From Budvicia diplopodorum (GTDB lineage: Bacteria > Pseudomonadota > Gammaproteobacteria > Enterobacterales > Enterobacteriaceae), in contig NZ_WOYF01000008.1 in the NCBI RefSeq assembly GCF_009800925.1, positions 60,220 to 124,219 on the forward strand: a stretch of DNA of 64,000 nt, written 5' to 3'. Positions within the stretch are counted from its first letter, which is position 1; each line of letters starts with the position of its first letter. The translations under genes were made by a program, and so were the position numbers. Under the pieces are notes generated by a model. The model was not told the origin of the DNA. It did no database searches and saw only the letters and a list, made by a program, of their open reading frames with translations. Shown here in pieces: positions 18,601-25,181 of the stretch.

Positions 18601-20295
18601 CAGCGTACTGCCGTTATTACCTTGCACGGTTCCGCCGTTGTTAACGGCAAAAAGACCAAACCCAGCGTTACCATAACGAACTCCGTCGGTAAGCGAGAAG
18701 GTTCCCCCGTTTACCGTGGTATTGGTTTGAATATCTGAGTTATATAATGCATCGCCATTATTACCGTGGAAAATTACCTCACCGGCACCGGTCTTATTTA
18801 CGACAATGGTAGCGGTAGATATTGACGCGATAGGATCATAAAAATGGATGAAATTGCCCGCAGAAGCATCCATATTCAGGCTGCCTGCGCCACCGAGATA
18901 AATGGCATTGGGGTTACCAGAATCGGCTACCGGGGCATAAAGACCGCCGCTAGTTGGGGTGAAGCTAGCGGCCTGACGGTTACCCTGAAACGTAATATCA
19001 CCACCGTTGGCATTCAGGTTGATGGTACCTGTTTTCAGGTAAATGGCTCCGCCCAGAGTTTTAGCATAGTTATTGGTTACGCTGGAACCCGCTCCAAGGG
19101 TTAGCGTTGCCGCCGAGCCCGCATCGTAATAAATGGCACCGCCGTAGCCGAACCCGTTTAATGAATAAGCGTAGTTATTTTTGAACGTAGTCGCACCGTT
19201 AAAGGTCATCAGGTAGTTGTAGTTACCACCATTACCATAGGCGCTGACTGCTCCGCCCAGTGCGTTATAATTATTCTTCGGCTCAATAACATAGTTGCCA
19301 TCAAAGGTGGTTGTATTATTGAATATTAGATTAACGCCGGCCGAGCCGGGGCTTAGGTAACCAATATTAATCGCACCGCCGCGCGAATGCTGATCGTCAA
19401 CGTGATCGGGATAAGTAGCGGAATTGGTTGTTGTACCGTAGACGTAGTTGCCGGAAAACGTGGTAGGCCCATTAAATTGTATGCTGGCAGCACCTCCCCA
19501 AGCATCAATGGCGCCACCGAAAACCGATGAATGGTTATTGGTGAAATTGGTCTCGTCGGCAAACGACATTGTGCCGCCATTGACATCATATACCGATAGT
19601 GCGCCGCCGTAGTCAGCCGTCCAGTTGCTGTCAAAGGTGACTTTACCTTTAAAGTTCATGGTGTTCTGACCATAAAGCCCAACTACGCCGGGTTGATCGG
19701 CTAGCCCATGGTTTCCTCTGAACACGACTCCGGCGGTGCCACCATCGATATTCATGGTGGAATTTGTACCACCGCGAATCGCTAAGATAGGTCCATAGTC
19801 TGCGGAAGCAAAGGTGTTGTAATCCGTCGGGCCAATATTCAGGAACGTAGTACCTTCCAAATTGATATTGGCAACATCATTGGATTGAGACATCTTTATC
19901 AACGCGTTCTGAGGGCCCGTGAACGGTTTCGAGGTAATGATGGCATTATTAATGGAGATAGTACTGGTGGTTGCAGACAGATCTAATAACCGCTGGCCGC
20001 TGGAAGCAGCGGCAGAAATGGTGTAGCCATTACCGTCAATCGAAATAATAGATCTAGCCGCACTATTTACAGCAAAACCCGTGTTCCAATTCACATCACC
20101 GTCAAGTATTAAGTCATAAACGCCGATGTTCAGGCCATTAGTATAAATATCCTGATTATTGGTTAACGTGGTTGGCGCGCCAAAGGCACTGAGGGATAGT
20201 CCCAAATAAAACGAGGGGAATGCAATAACGATAGCTTTTTGTAACGAGTTAAGCGCATTTCTCTTATTCTTCTTTGCGCTGATTTTGTTGTCCAT
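6697..20295 (-). CDS. Giant type V autotransporter with tandem ~362-residue repeats
   Basis: 4532 residues. The N-terminus is an extended signal peptide (basic region, then AIVIAFPSFYLGLSLSAFGA, cleavage likely before Pro). The passenger is a long beta-helix of autotransporter-associated (PATR) repeats of the type GTLTLSGxNTYTGxT, after an N-terminal part of about 500 residues rich in Gly, Asn and NNxA turns. Residues about 1600-3800 hold at least six large repeats averaging about 362 residues with the marker NVGFGLTW. A pertactin-type autochaperone segment (AGAYEYSLYQG) precedes the beta-barrel at about 4225-4532, which ends in the outer-membrane signature SYSW. TAAGGA lies 9 nt before the start. 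It is probably a surface adhesin or biofilm protein; no enzymatic motif was seen. Confidence 0.93.
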   Translation of the reverse strand: MDNKISAKKNKRNALNSLQKAIVIAFPSFYLGLSLSAFGAPTTLTNNQDIYTNGLNIGVYDLILDGDVNWNTGFAVNSAARSIISIDGNGYTISAAASSGQRLLDLSATTSTISINNAIITSKPFTGPQNALIKMSQSNDVANINLEGTTFLNIGPTDYNTFASADYGPILAIRGGTNSTMNIDGGTAGVVFRGNHGLADQPGVVGLYGQNTMNFKGKVTFDSNWTADYGGALSVYDVNGGTMSFADETNFTNNHSSVFGGAIDAWGGAASIQFNGPTTFSGNYVYGTTTNSATYPDHVDDQHSRGGAINIGYLSPGSAGVNLIFNNTTTFDGNYVIEPKNNYNALGGAVSAYGNGGNYNYLMTFNGATTFKNNYAYSLNGFGYGGAIYYDAGSAATLTLGAGSSVTNNYAKTLGGAIYLKTGTINLNANGGDITFQGNRQAASFTPTSGGLYAPVADSGNPNAIYLGGAGSLNMDASAGNFIHFYDPIASISTATIVVNKTGAGEVIFHGNNGDALYNSDIQTNTTVNGGTFSLTDGVRYGNAGFGLFAVNNGGTVQGNNGSTLQAQTININSGGTVAANGGVFNLNAGTGGITSTAGRFSGNGSIVAPSISLSTNAANISTADIASGNILILDSLLTNAGGLSKVSDGTLVLTKTNTYTGATSIAGGVLQANTTNIITASSGLNITGGTFDLNNFNQTLKSLSGTGGAITTGTGLLTVNSTASTTYAGTISGNGTVSKQGSGTLTLTGAIALLDPTSLLQVSGGGVVINGGNTVQVTKGTIDNASTMTVSNAGSNVVMDTLSIGNATAGNNTLTVNNGGQVNVANALYLGYAAGTAGYMTIDGTGSQVNAGSVQVGNGTGNGTVNLNNSGTLSTNSLQRGTGTTGIVNFNGGVLQAKSDNNSFISGFSTSNLVLGTNGGTIDSNGFAIATDNIFSGAGKLTKTGTGVFTLTGVNTYTGGTAVSNGTLRLTNGGTVSSGAVSIASGASLFVDEPSAGNYTFNNALSGAGLLQVGLLADSNTFQFGSGVGSAFAGTVQLGKSSFVLSGNNTAALTNAILQLDSGSLTTVGANTQNIGGLTLNGGKLTFNNLATGTINSTGLLTLNSGNISIDPNSIVNTSASLLTQDDGINFRLITSNGVSGSSENLTLTDLAGNPVVDTANIVQSSNIVAIGTYGFALGDDSTGLFTRYTLSQLDLQSGQTLSLSGDTTTPSGANELRAKLIGSGNLAINATTSITLNNAANTYTGSTTVASGTLIAGSDNALGKTSNLIISSGANTNLNGKTQTVGQLNGAGNLNINAGNLNITSGGSLAGVLSGTAGTLTLQGGTLTLTGSNSYTGDTQINSGSTLQIGSGGLTGDYAGNIANDGVVLFNRSNNSAYTGVISSDGSVTKNGAGTLTLSGANTYTGGTTISAGTLLATHGGALGTGTVANGSTLQLNFASNSTLNNVLSGTGSLVKTGSGVATLSGAGSTQGEIAVNAGTLNLTQTGAFNGESLTTASGATTALAADSTLILSDALSQTAGAILNIAMGSDTPKISADSATLGGTLNLSGIDTSVTPTSASDLPDSQYTVIHTTDGISGSFSSVNLGGAASSVDYLTLAGRVVDGVDYNVGFGLTWLAGTTLGNGLFTLTDSTDAFNVDVVLANQAASGIWNGTTLTKAGQGTLTLSAANTYTGDTLINAGTLRTGVANAFANSANVSVSSGTTLDLNNYAQQANNLTGLGQITLGTAALTANNSANTTFGGVISGTGRLAKTGTGSLTLSGNNTYQGTTTVSAGTLIATKSQALGTGAIANSGTLQLDFSADGALSSVLSGTGSLVKTGSGIATLSGTGSTQGAIAVNGGTLNLTQTGAFNGASLSTANGAATVLATNSSLVLSGALTQNTGSMLSTGIGSVNPAITALSASLSGSLAISGFSATAPTSASALTNNQFTVIHTTGGGITGDFTSVDLDGAASSVDYLTLAGRVVNAVDYNVGFGLTWLAGSTLGSGTFTLADSTDEFNVDVVLANQAASGGWNGTSLTKAGLGTLTLSAANTYTGNTLISAGTLRTGVNNAFASSANVSVSSGATLDLNNYAQQANNLSGLGKITLGTAALTANNNANTTFGGVISGTGGLVKTGTSNLTLSGINTYQGGTTISAGTLIATQSQALGAGAIANSGTLQLNFATAGTLSNVLSGTGSLVKTGTGIATLSGTGSKQGAIAVNGGTLNLAQTGAFNGASLTTTGGATTALAANSSLVLSGALTQNTSSTLSVGIGSVNPAITALSATLGGTLSISGFSATAPNSASALTGSQYTVIHTTDGISGNFSSVNLGGAASSVDYLTLAGRVVNGVDYNVGFGLTWLAGTTFGNGTFTLAAAADAFNVDVVLANQAAAGSWNGTALTKAGLGTLTLSAVNTYTGNTLINAGTLRTGVVNAFANSANVSVGNGATLDLNNYAQRANNLSGLGKITLGSAALTANNSANTTFEGVISGTGSLVKTGTSSLTLSGNNTYQGGSTISAGTLIATQSKALGTGAIANSATLQLDFATAGTLSNVLSGTGSLVKTGSGIATLSGTGSKQGAIAVNGGTLNLAQTGAFNGASLITANGATTALAADSSLVLSGALTQNTGSTLSVGIGSVNPAITAVTASLSGSLAISGFSTTTPASASALTGSQFTVIHTTGGITGNFTSVNLGGASSSVDYLKVNAGKSVDNKDYNVGFGLTWLAGSTLGNGLFTLANANDAFNVDVVLANQAASGIWNGTTLTKAGLGTLTLSSVNTYTGDTLINAGTLRTGVVNAFASSANVSVGTGSTLDLNNYAQQANNLSGLGQITLGTAALTANNSANTAFGGVISGNGRLAKTGTGSLTLSGNNTYQGGSTISAGTLIATQSKALGTGAVANSGTLQLDFATAGTLSNVLSGTGSLVKTGSGIATLSGTGSKQGAIAVNGGTLNLAQTGAFNGASLTTANGATTSLAADSSLVLSGALTQSTGSTLSVGIGSVNPAITALSASLSGSLAISGFSAAAPTTASALTGTQFTVIHTTSGGITGNFTNINMGGAASSVDYLTLTGRVVNAVDYNVGFGLTWLAGSTLGNGTFTLAAPTDAFNVDVVLANQAASGGWNGTTLTKAGQGTLTLSAANTYTGDTLINAGTLRTGVSNAFASSANVSVGSGATLNLNNYAQRANNLTGLGQITLGTAALTANNSANTTFGGVISGTGSLAKTGTGSLTLSGNNTYQGGSTVSAGTLIATQSKALGTGAIANSATLQLDFATDNTLSNVLSGTGSLVKTGSGIATLSGTGSKQGAIAVNGGTLNLAQTGAFTGASLTTAGGATTSLATDSSLALSGALTQSTGSTLNIHIGTIEPIISAATATLSGTLNVTGIDASISPTKASELPNTEFTLVRTTGGISGDFANIDLGGVSSSVDYLKVSAGKSADNKDYNVGFGLTWLSGALTGNGVFTLDNEADTFNVDIALADRATSATGWNGKDLTKEGAGTLILSSANTFTGGVKIKDGTLQTNVNNAFSNAASVTMSNGAELNLNNFSQIANNLSGRGAILLGNGHLTVNSLAATTFDGSINGNGSLIKTGTDTFTLTGINFYSGSTTINQGRLVGTQAQALGLSGITNNDELELAFAQDSTLTNQLSGGGTLIKSGAGIATLSTLGSSQGQVLVNEGKLKFTQNGAFNAGDYQTAAGATTSMAADASLTITNQFETEGTLEIVAGNTSPVITADTADLGSNSIFNLSGYSAPEAASATQLAYSLFNVIQTSAPGNLTGDFAAINLGGASSPVDYLSITAINDGQTYNIGLALTWYAAHTATPANANGTFTLSDANEYFDMDVVLADEAANSATGWDGKSLTKAGDGTLQLTKSNTYSGTTLINGGTLQAGHTDIIANSQQVLVADGATLNLNHFDQHVNNLSGAGNVVLGSATLTTNNTTDNTISGVISGSGNLTKTGSGTLILTNKNTFSGITTIDSGTLQLGNGGDYGSVMGDISDNGVLIFNHGSNQLYDAVISGSGDVIQQGTGKLALNKSQTYTGTTSVNSGGLVLFNDSVLGSLQTVTVAQGAMLGGYGGVNGSVINNGLLAVADAAVGVTASPTGNFTVGGNMINNGQILMASPDPRSRLIVKGNYVANNGQLTLSTRLGDDSSVTDKLVVLGDTSGTTNVIINNAGGTGAQTVNGIEVVSVAGQSNGQFTLANRVVAGAYEYSLYQGQPGLADGNWYLRSWGGNSPAPTPGVIPQYRPEIGVYLGNQSMTNLLQMQTLFDRQGSQFKSDNGNAWGRIISGHVDSKAAGGNIDMNGDYTLVQVGGDLLDFTDSEQRLSIGAMGSWGDVDTDSTGNRNLNGVNHSATGSLDGFSLGMYATWFADAKEHSGAYVDNWFQYGWYNNDVSGDGMAADKYDSRALTASVESGYSFILNDNSKVEWRLIPQAQVVYSKYSADRFVDSSNAVIDGQNNDSWSTRLGSRLTGKIKYDDYTLHPFTEVNWWHTQQGASVTLNEMRIDQDMPKNRAEMKVGIQSEFTDNLNTWVHLEGQTGADGYRSFGGGVGVSYSW
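10012..15451 (-). repeat. Tandem in-frame ~1086-nt coding repeats
   Basis: The 10-mer CCACGTCAGG recurs at 10012, 11101, 12187, 13273, 14356 and 15442, giving spacings of 1089, 1086, 1086, 1083 and 1086 nt, all multiples of three. The flanking sequence repeats with it across the whole unit at high but not perfect identity. More diverged copies extend to about 8.9 kb and 16.1 kb. The array encodes the main passenger repeats of the 4532-residue autotransporter and is a likely site of copy-number change. Confidence 0.9.
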
Positions 20296-20648
20296 AATTA
20301 CTTGTCCTTAGGGTAATCCGCGCAAAGCGGAACGTGATCTTTATAGTATATTTAAAGGCTTAGCTTATTAGTTTAGTAGCTAATTAATTAATTAACAAAC
20401 GAGTGGAAATGATATTTTATATCCGCTCATTTGGCCCTGCGTTCAATGCGTTTAAATTTAATAAATGTGGTGGTATGTAATTAAAATTATTTTTAAGTAA
20501 AAGTTATGTTAATCATTAAATTAGTGTGATAATAAAATTTGTAAGAATTTTGTTGCGCCAACTAATTGAATAAAACTAGGTATATAAGAGTTGTTAATTG
20601 GCTATTAATCAATACCCAACATGGGGTATTATTTGGCTCTGAATTAGC
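20296..20648. other. AT-rich leader of the giant autotransporter gene
   Basis: No gene was seen. The stretch is very AT-rich and must hold the promoter of the minus-strand autotransporter gene; no unambiguous consensus promoter could be picked out. Confidence 0.4.
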
Positions 20649-20816
20649 CTAAAAGGTATTCTTTACTTGCAACACCACGCGATCACGCTTTAACCCGGTA
20701 ATATCGGGCCGCTGCGGTGACTGGGTTTGGAAATGGGTAACATCCTTGCTAATCGCATCTGCGTCTTCCTCCGTCTGATAGACGATAGTGCCAATAAATT
20801 TCGGGCTTCGGGCTGC
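20649..20816 (-). pseudogene. C-terminal remnant of an unknown, possibly outer-membrane, protein
   Basis: An open stretch of 55 codons begins after an in-frame stop and has no start codon or ribosome site. It ends with VVLQVKNTF and a stop. A final Phe after alternating hydrophobic residues is typical of outer-membrane beta-barrel ends. Its higher GC and regular codon use stand out from the AT-rich surroundings, so it looks like the tail of a deleted gene. The family was not recognised. Confidence 0.4.
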
Positions 20817-20919
20817 TTAGAGATGAGATAGATTTAATTTCACAAGTCGATACGTTAGTATCAATTTCTAATATAGGTTTGTCAACCCAGACTAGTCATT
20901 TTGTTGTTATTCTTAAACT

Positions 20920-20965
20920 ACCTCTATGGAGGTGGTGAGTGTTCCTGTGGGGCTTTGCCCGTAGG
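20920..20965. repeat. Hairpins resembling the left end of an IS200-type element
   Basis: ACCTC-TATG-GAGGT at 20920-20933 is followed by a second hairpin, CCT...GGGC-TTT-GCCC...AGG, at 20944-20965. Subterminal hairpins upstream of tnpA are the recognition structures of IS200/IS605 elements, and a truncated tnpA starts 57 nt further on. Confidence 0.5.
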
Positions 20966-21022
20966 ATGCCGTGCTAAATATTAGCTAGGCTTATTAGGCA
21001 GCAAATAAAAGTAGTAAATAGC

Positions 21023-21214
21023 ATGAGCAGATATGAATTTGTTTCACACGTATTCTATCGTTGTCAGTATCACTTCGTCTGGACGCCAAAGTACAGGTAC
21101 AAGATCTTTAACGGTAATATTAATGAAGAACGCTACCGATGTATGTATGTTTACTGGCGTAGGTTTAGACCTGTGGTGGATAAATATATGCTTTTAGCAT
21201 TGGCGGCCATGTAA
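21023..21214 (+). pseudogene. tnpA: Truncated IS200-family transposase (TnpA, Y1 type)
   Basis: 63 codons. The first 45 match the start of IS200-like TnpA (SHVFYRCQYHFVWTPKYR, then a YRCMYVYWRR helix). Full proteins are about 140-150 residues with an HUH motif and a catalytic tyrosine in the second half; both are missing, and the last residues do not match the family. The element is therefore dead. It lies with the outer-membrane remnant between the giant autotransporter and the type I secretion block, marking a rearranged junction. Confidence 0.85.
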
Positions 21215-21317
21215 TAAATAATAAAATGGATTATTCGTGGGTGGCCGGTGCGTGATGGAGTTTGGACTTGATTTAACCGGGAATAGAATAATGATGTCGA
21301 ACAGGCGAGCTATAGGG

Positions 21318-21341
21318 AAAAAGAGGGGCGTAATCGCCCCC
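21318..21341 (-). terminator. Rho-independent terminator of the LuxR-type gene
   Basis: Read on the minus strand: GGGGCG, loop ATTA, CGCCCC, then TCTTTTT. It begins 8 nt after the stop codon. Confidence 0.85.
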
Positions 21342-21348
21342 TTGGTTT

Positions 21349-21966
21349 CTATACTGCTGTAGTGTATTGACCGAACTTAAACAGGTCTAACGAGTTTTTA
21401 ATATCCAGTTTAAACATAATATTATAGCGATGGACGCTGACCGTTTTGCTACTAATATTCAATCTGTCAGCGATCTCTTTGTTAGGTATGCCTTGGATTA
21501 TCAGCTGTAAAATTTCACGCTCTCGGTTAGTGAGCATTGAGGTTTTATTGACCTTTTTGCAGCAGAGCTTGTTATTGGGTATACACTGAAACCCGTTCAT
21601 TACCAGCTTAGAGACCATTGTCAGGGATTCTATGTCATGCGTGTTGTCAATAATCCCGTCTATACTGATATCCAACATATTAATTAGATTAGATTTTGAA
21701 TTCTCAGATGATAAGCCAATGATTTTAATTTCAGAATTTTCATCGTAAATATCACTTACCAGCTTTTCGTTGTCACTATATATGAGGTTAATATTGATTA
21801 GAATAAGTTGAATTTCTTGTTTTTTGATTACATTAACAACGTCTGATGTTGTATGTAAAATGTCTACGATGTCATGATACCCGGTTGTTTTCAGTATTTC
21901 ACTGATAGCAAAACATACTAGCTTGTTATTTTCGACAATTAGCGTCTTTACTTTTTCACTATTCAT
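21349..21966 (-). CDS. LuxR-family regulator with a degenerate receiver domain
   Basis: 205 residues. Residues 1-120 have the size and pattern of a response-regulator receiver, but the phosphorylation site is Asn58 (LILININL, where the family has Asp), one of the two acidic pocket residues is Asn13, and the conserved lysine position reads DNTHD. Residues about 143-200 are a LuxR/FixJ helix-turn-helix (LTNREREILQLIIQGIPNKE, then KTVSVHRYNIMFKL). It probably binds DNA without needing phosphorylation, or responds to a ligand or partner instead. It sits downstream of the adhesin secretion operon, same strand, across 353 AT-rich nt, so it may regulate that operon; this is inference. Confidence 0.82.
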   Translation of the reverse strand: MNSEKVKTLIVENNKLVCFAISEILKTTGYHDIVDILHTTSDVVNVIKKQEIQLILININLIYSDNEKLVSDIYDENSEIKIIGLSSENSKSNLINMLDISIDGIIDNTHDIESLTMVSKLVMNGFQCIPNNKLCCKKVNKTSMLTNREREILQLIIQGIPNKEIADRLNISSKTVSVHRYNIMFKLDIKNSLDLFKFGQYTTAV

Positions 21967-22319
21967 ATTGAGTACCTATTATATATTTTTAATATATGTA
22001 TTAATTTCAGTTAGTTGGCCCAGTAAACTGTTGAACATGTGATGGCGGAACCGTTAGAATTTTTTATAATTATATTGTATTGTCTTATTGTTTTTTAATT
22101 TTAACACGTTTTTCATGGCTTTATTATTTAACAATAATTCATTTGTTAATGGCTATAACCTCAATAGTTAAAACTTATAATTAACGCGATAAATATCGTT
22201 CATAAAGTAAGCTATTAAAGCAATCATTGATTGAATGTAATCACCAAAGATTATATTTAAGTGGCATTAATCTGATTGTATTAATAGATACACTCTCAGG
22301 TAATGCCATATATTGGAAA
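21967..22319. other. AT-rich gap between the LuxR-type gene and the adhesin TolC gene
   Basis: No gene was seen. It probably carries the promoter of the LuxR-type gene. A widely spaced inverted repeat (TGGCATTA at 22262-22269 and TAATGCCA at 22302-22309) lies just after the TolC stop and may mark the end of the secretion operon. Confidence 0.35.
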
Positions 22320-23933
22320 TTATTTAACCAACCCAAGCAGCAGTAGAGGGTCTTCTATATTTTTAGGCGGACTGCTCTGGTTAAAGTCACAGTCGCCCGT
22401 ACAGGTCACACCTGTCTGCTTATCGATACTTATCTCCTTATCCATATCAATTTTCCTATCACCGTTGCGGTTATCATCTTTCGTCGTTAGCGGAGTGATA
22501 TTGTCGGTACTCTTTGGTAAATTGGCCGGGATTTGTGGCGATAATTCGGGGGCCGTTTCCTTTATTACGTTTATTTTTTCTTGGTTATCCGGTTTGTTAT
22601 TCTGATTGGTCTGGTTTTTATCACTGCTATTAGCAAATCCTAAGGTGTCACTCAGGATATTACCGTCATCATTTTTTTCTAAGTTAACTTGGATATTAAA
22701 TGCATTATTCACCTCACCCAGTTCGGAAAATACGCGAATGAGTAAAATCTTAAAGTTAAACTCAGCGTTTGCCTTATTGCTTAGCGTTTGGAAAAACTCC
22801 TGTTCCGAGTTTAATAAATCCAGCACTGAGCGGCGGTTAACTTTATATTGTTCATGGTAAAGATCTTTAACCTCCTGTGAGTGAATAATTCGTTGTGCAT
22901 AGATAGCGGCCTGATTTTCTTGGCTAAGCGCTTCTTGATACATCTGGGAGACTTTAGTGGATAAATCTTCAATGGATTTTTCAATATTCCATCTGGCGCT
23001 TTCTACCCGCTGTGCAGCACCTTGGCTGCGATAGATCGAACCACCGCCGTCAAAAATATTACTATTAACGTTAAGCATCACTCTTGTGTCGTTTTCTCCG
23101 TTGGTCGAGGTCTTTCCCTGAACAACGGAAACCGTTAGCTCTGGCAGCCAGCTTTTTCGGGTATATTCATATTCCGCCTTGGCCGCGTCTTTGCTCACTT
23201 TTATTGCCTGAACCCTTGGGGAGCTGGCGATCCGCTCTCGCATATGGCCAGCCAGCTTATCTTTTAAAAATGCAATATCGGGAACCGAGAGTCCGTCGGG
23301 CTTTCGGCCGATCAGGATCAGGTAGTCTTCTTTTGCTGCTTCCAGCTGAGCCTTATAGTTTGACAGCTCTGCATCCAGTCCTTTAATCCGGACTTCGACC
23401 TGTTCAACATCGCCACGGCTGTCTACGCCACCGCTGGCTCGGGCCTGTGCAACCATGAGAATATTGTTATGTTCTTGATGATTGCGGTTGTTGATTTCAA
23501 TCAGATCGCGATATTTAAGGATGTTCAGATAAACCTCGGCCACCTTTGATGACAGTATCTCTGACTCATCGACGGCATTAAACAGTTCCGAATCCTTGCT
23601 TGATTTCGCATAATCAACCCGATCGCCGGTCCGGCCAAAGTTAAACAGGCTTTGCTCTACCTTTACGGAGTAGGTCTGTCCGTTGCCGTCATCATCATCC
23701 CGTCCTAGCAGATCGTTACCGGAACTGAGCGATACGCTGGGCAGCCATCCGCTTTTAGCTTCTCCGACGGAGCTTTCTGCCGCGGCGACCTTACCTGAAT
23801 AGTATTTGATGGTCGGTGAGCGGTTAACCGCCGTTTGTAAGGCTTCAGAGAGTGACTGTGCCATAACCATCGTTGATGTGGTGGCCCCGCAGCTTAGGCC
23901 TGCCACCAGCAAAAAATGCTTATATATATTCAT
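22320..23933 (-). CDS. TolC-family outer-membrane channel of the adhesin secretion system, with long C-terminal tail
   Basis: 537 residues. A signal peptide ends at VMA-Gln (residue 25). Two TolC-type repeats follow, with the family marks SLFNFGRTGDRVD, VAEVYLNILKYRDL and RRSVLDLLNSEQEFFQTLSNK. It should trimerise into the outer-membrane exit duct for the adhesin. The core ends near residue 415. About 120 further residues are hydrophilic, rich in Asn, Asp, Lys and Pro, and include a CTGDC pair; this tail is unusual for the family. Its start overlaps the stop of the fusion-protein gene by 1 nt (TAATG), so translation is coupled. It resembles the LapE/AggA group. Confidence 0.9.
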   Translation of the reverse strand: MNIYKHFLLVAGLSCGATTSTMVMAQSLSEALQTAVNRSPTIKYYSGKVAAAESSVGEAKSGWLPSVSLSSGNDLLGRDDDDGNGQTYSVKVEQSLFNFGRTGDRVDYAKSSKDSELFNAVDESEILSSKVAEVYLNILKYRDLIEINNRNHQEHNNILMVAQARASGGVDSRGDVEQVEVRIKGLDAELSNYKAQLEAAKEDYLILIGRKPDGLSVPDIAFLKDKLAGHMRERIASSPRVQAIKVSKDAAKAEYEYTRKSWLPELTVSVVQGKTSTNGENDTRVMLNVNSNIFDGGGSIYRSQGAAQRVESARWNIEKSIEDLSTKVSQMYQEALSQENQAAIYAQRIIHSQEVKDLYHEQYKVNRRSVLDLLNSEQEFFQTLSNKANAEFNFKILLIRVFSELGEVNNAFNIQVNLEKNDDGNILSDTLGFANSSDKNQTNQNNKPDNQEKINVIKETAPELSPQIPANLPKSTDNITPLTTKDDNRNGDRKIDMDKEISIDKQTGVTCTGDCDFNQSSPPKNIEDPLLLLGLVK

Positions 23934-25168
23934 TATCTTTCTCTCAGCGCTTCTTTCGCTTTATTCAGGGGTTTGATTAGATAGTCCAGCACGCTCTTTT
24001 GGCCGGTCTTAATATCAACGGTCGCTAGCATACCCGGTACAATTTCATGCAGCTTACCGTCGGATGTTTCCAGCGCGGCCCGGTCGGTGCGGACAAAAAC
24101 GATATAGTGATACTGTTCTCGCCGGACAGGATCTTGGATGGTATCCGGCGATATTCGCTCCACGAGGGCATCCATGGTTCCGTAAATGGATGACTCATAG
24201 GCGCTGACTTTGACGATGGCCTTTTGCTTTGGATGAATAAAGGCGATATCCCGTGGATTGATCCGCACTTCAATCAGCAGTTGCTCTTCAGAAGGAACCA
24301 CTTCCATCAGTTTTCCACCCGGCTCAAGTACGCCGCCCATGGTGGTAATCTGCACATCTTTGACGATGCCTTTAACCGGAGAAGTGACCACCATGCTGGC
24401 CAATTGGTCTTTACGCTGTATCAGTTGGAAGTAGATAGAGTCGAGCTCGTTTTTCTTTTTAACCAACTCTTCTTTGGCCTGTTCAAAATAGTGGTTACGG
24501 GCTTCGGAAATCTTGTTTTTGAACTCATTTTCTTCTCGCCTCAGCCGTAGTTCTTCTACTTGGCTAACCGCGCCCTTCAGGACTAACGGATGGACCAGAT
24601 TAAGCTCATTTTGTGCCAGCTTCAGGCTACGTTGCAGACCGGAAATATTCTCCTCCAGACTACGGCGACGGGCGATAAGCAGCGACATTTCATGGTCAAT
24701 CAGTACTTGGTTCTCTGCCAATAGCTGCGTATCGTTCAGGGTTTTGCTTTGGCCTGCGTCATATTCGCGCAGCAGGGCGATAAAATCGGGCGCGTCGGTT
24801 TCACCTTTAATTTCAGCGGTCAGACGGGCAATGCTGACCGCCAGCGCCTTAACCTTCGATCCAATTTCGTCGTAGCCCGCCTGAAAACGAGTGGCATCGA
24901 GAATGGCTAACTGCTGGCCAGCGCTGACGAAATCGCCTTCGCGGACCATCAGTTCACGAATAACGCCGCCGTCTCTGGCCTGAATGATTTGCGATCGGTT
25001 CCAGGTGATCACCGTACCTTGCCCGCTGGTGACTTCATCAAGCTGGGCGTAGTAGGCCCAGATAAACAGCACTAAACAGGCGGACAAAATTAGCCAGATA
25101 ATTGTGGCGTTGCTACCGATGTTATTTTCGCTAATATCAATAGTCTTTTTCTTTTTAAACCAACTCAT
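23933..25168 (-). CDS. HlyD-family membrane-fusion protein (adhesin type I secretion)
   Basis: 411 residues. One N-terminal transmembrane segment lies at about 24-44 (IIWLILSACLVLFIWAYY), followed by a biotinyl-lipoyl half (VIRELMVREGDFVSAGQQLA), a long periplasmic coiled coil (about 110-265), the second half-motif (VTSPVKGIVKDVQITTMGGV), and the beta-barrel end of the HlyD family (VPGMLATVDIKTGQKSVLDY). It links the inner-membrane ABC transporter to the TolC-like channel. It starts 13 nt after the ABC gene and overlaps the channel gene by 1 nt. It is closest in type to LapC/HlyD of large-adhesin exporters. Confidence 0.93.
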   Translation of the reverse strand: MSWFKKKKTIDISENNIGSNATIIWLILSACLVLFIWAYYAQLDEVTSGQGTVITWNRSQIIQARDGGVIRELMVREGDFVSAGQQLAILDATRFQAGYDEIGSKVKALAVSIARLTAEIKGETDAPDFIALLREYDAGQSKTLNDTQLLAENQVLIDHEMSLLIARRRSLEENISGLQRSLKLAQNELNLVHPLVLKGAVSQVEELRLRREENEFKNKISEARNHYFEQAKEELVKKKNELDSIYFQLIQRKDQLASMVVTSPVKGIVKDVQITTMGGVLEPGGKLMEVVPSEEQLLIEVRINPRDIAFIHPKQKAIVKVSAYESSIYGTMDALVERISPDTIQDPVRREQYHYIVFVRTDRAALETSDGKLHEIVPGMLATVDIKTGQKSVLDYLIKPLNKAKEALRER

Positions 25169-25181
25169 TTTATTGTCTCTA

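Noticed and set aside
7250..18676. Many plus-strand ORFs rich in Pro, Val and Ala opposite the giant autotransporter
   Set aside because: They are antisense shadows of the Gly/Thr/Asn-rich repeats; they repeat at the same 1086-nt spacing and have no ribosome sites.
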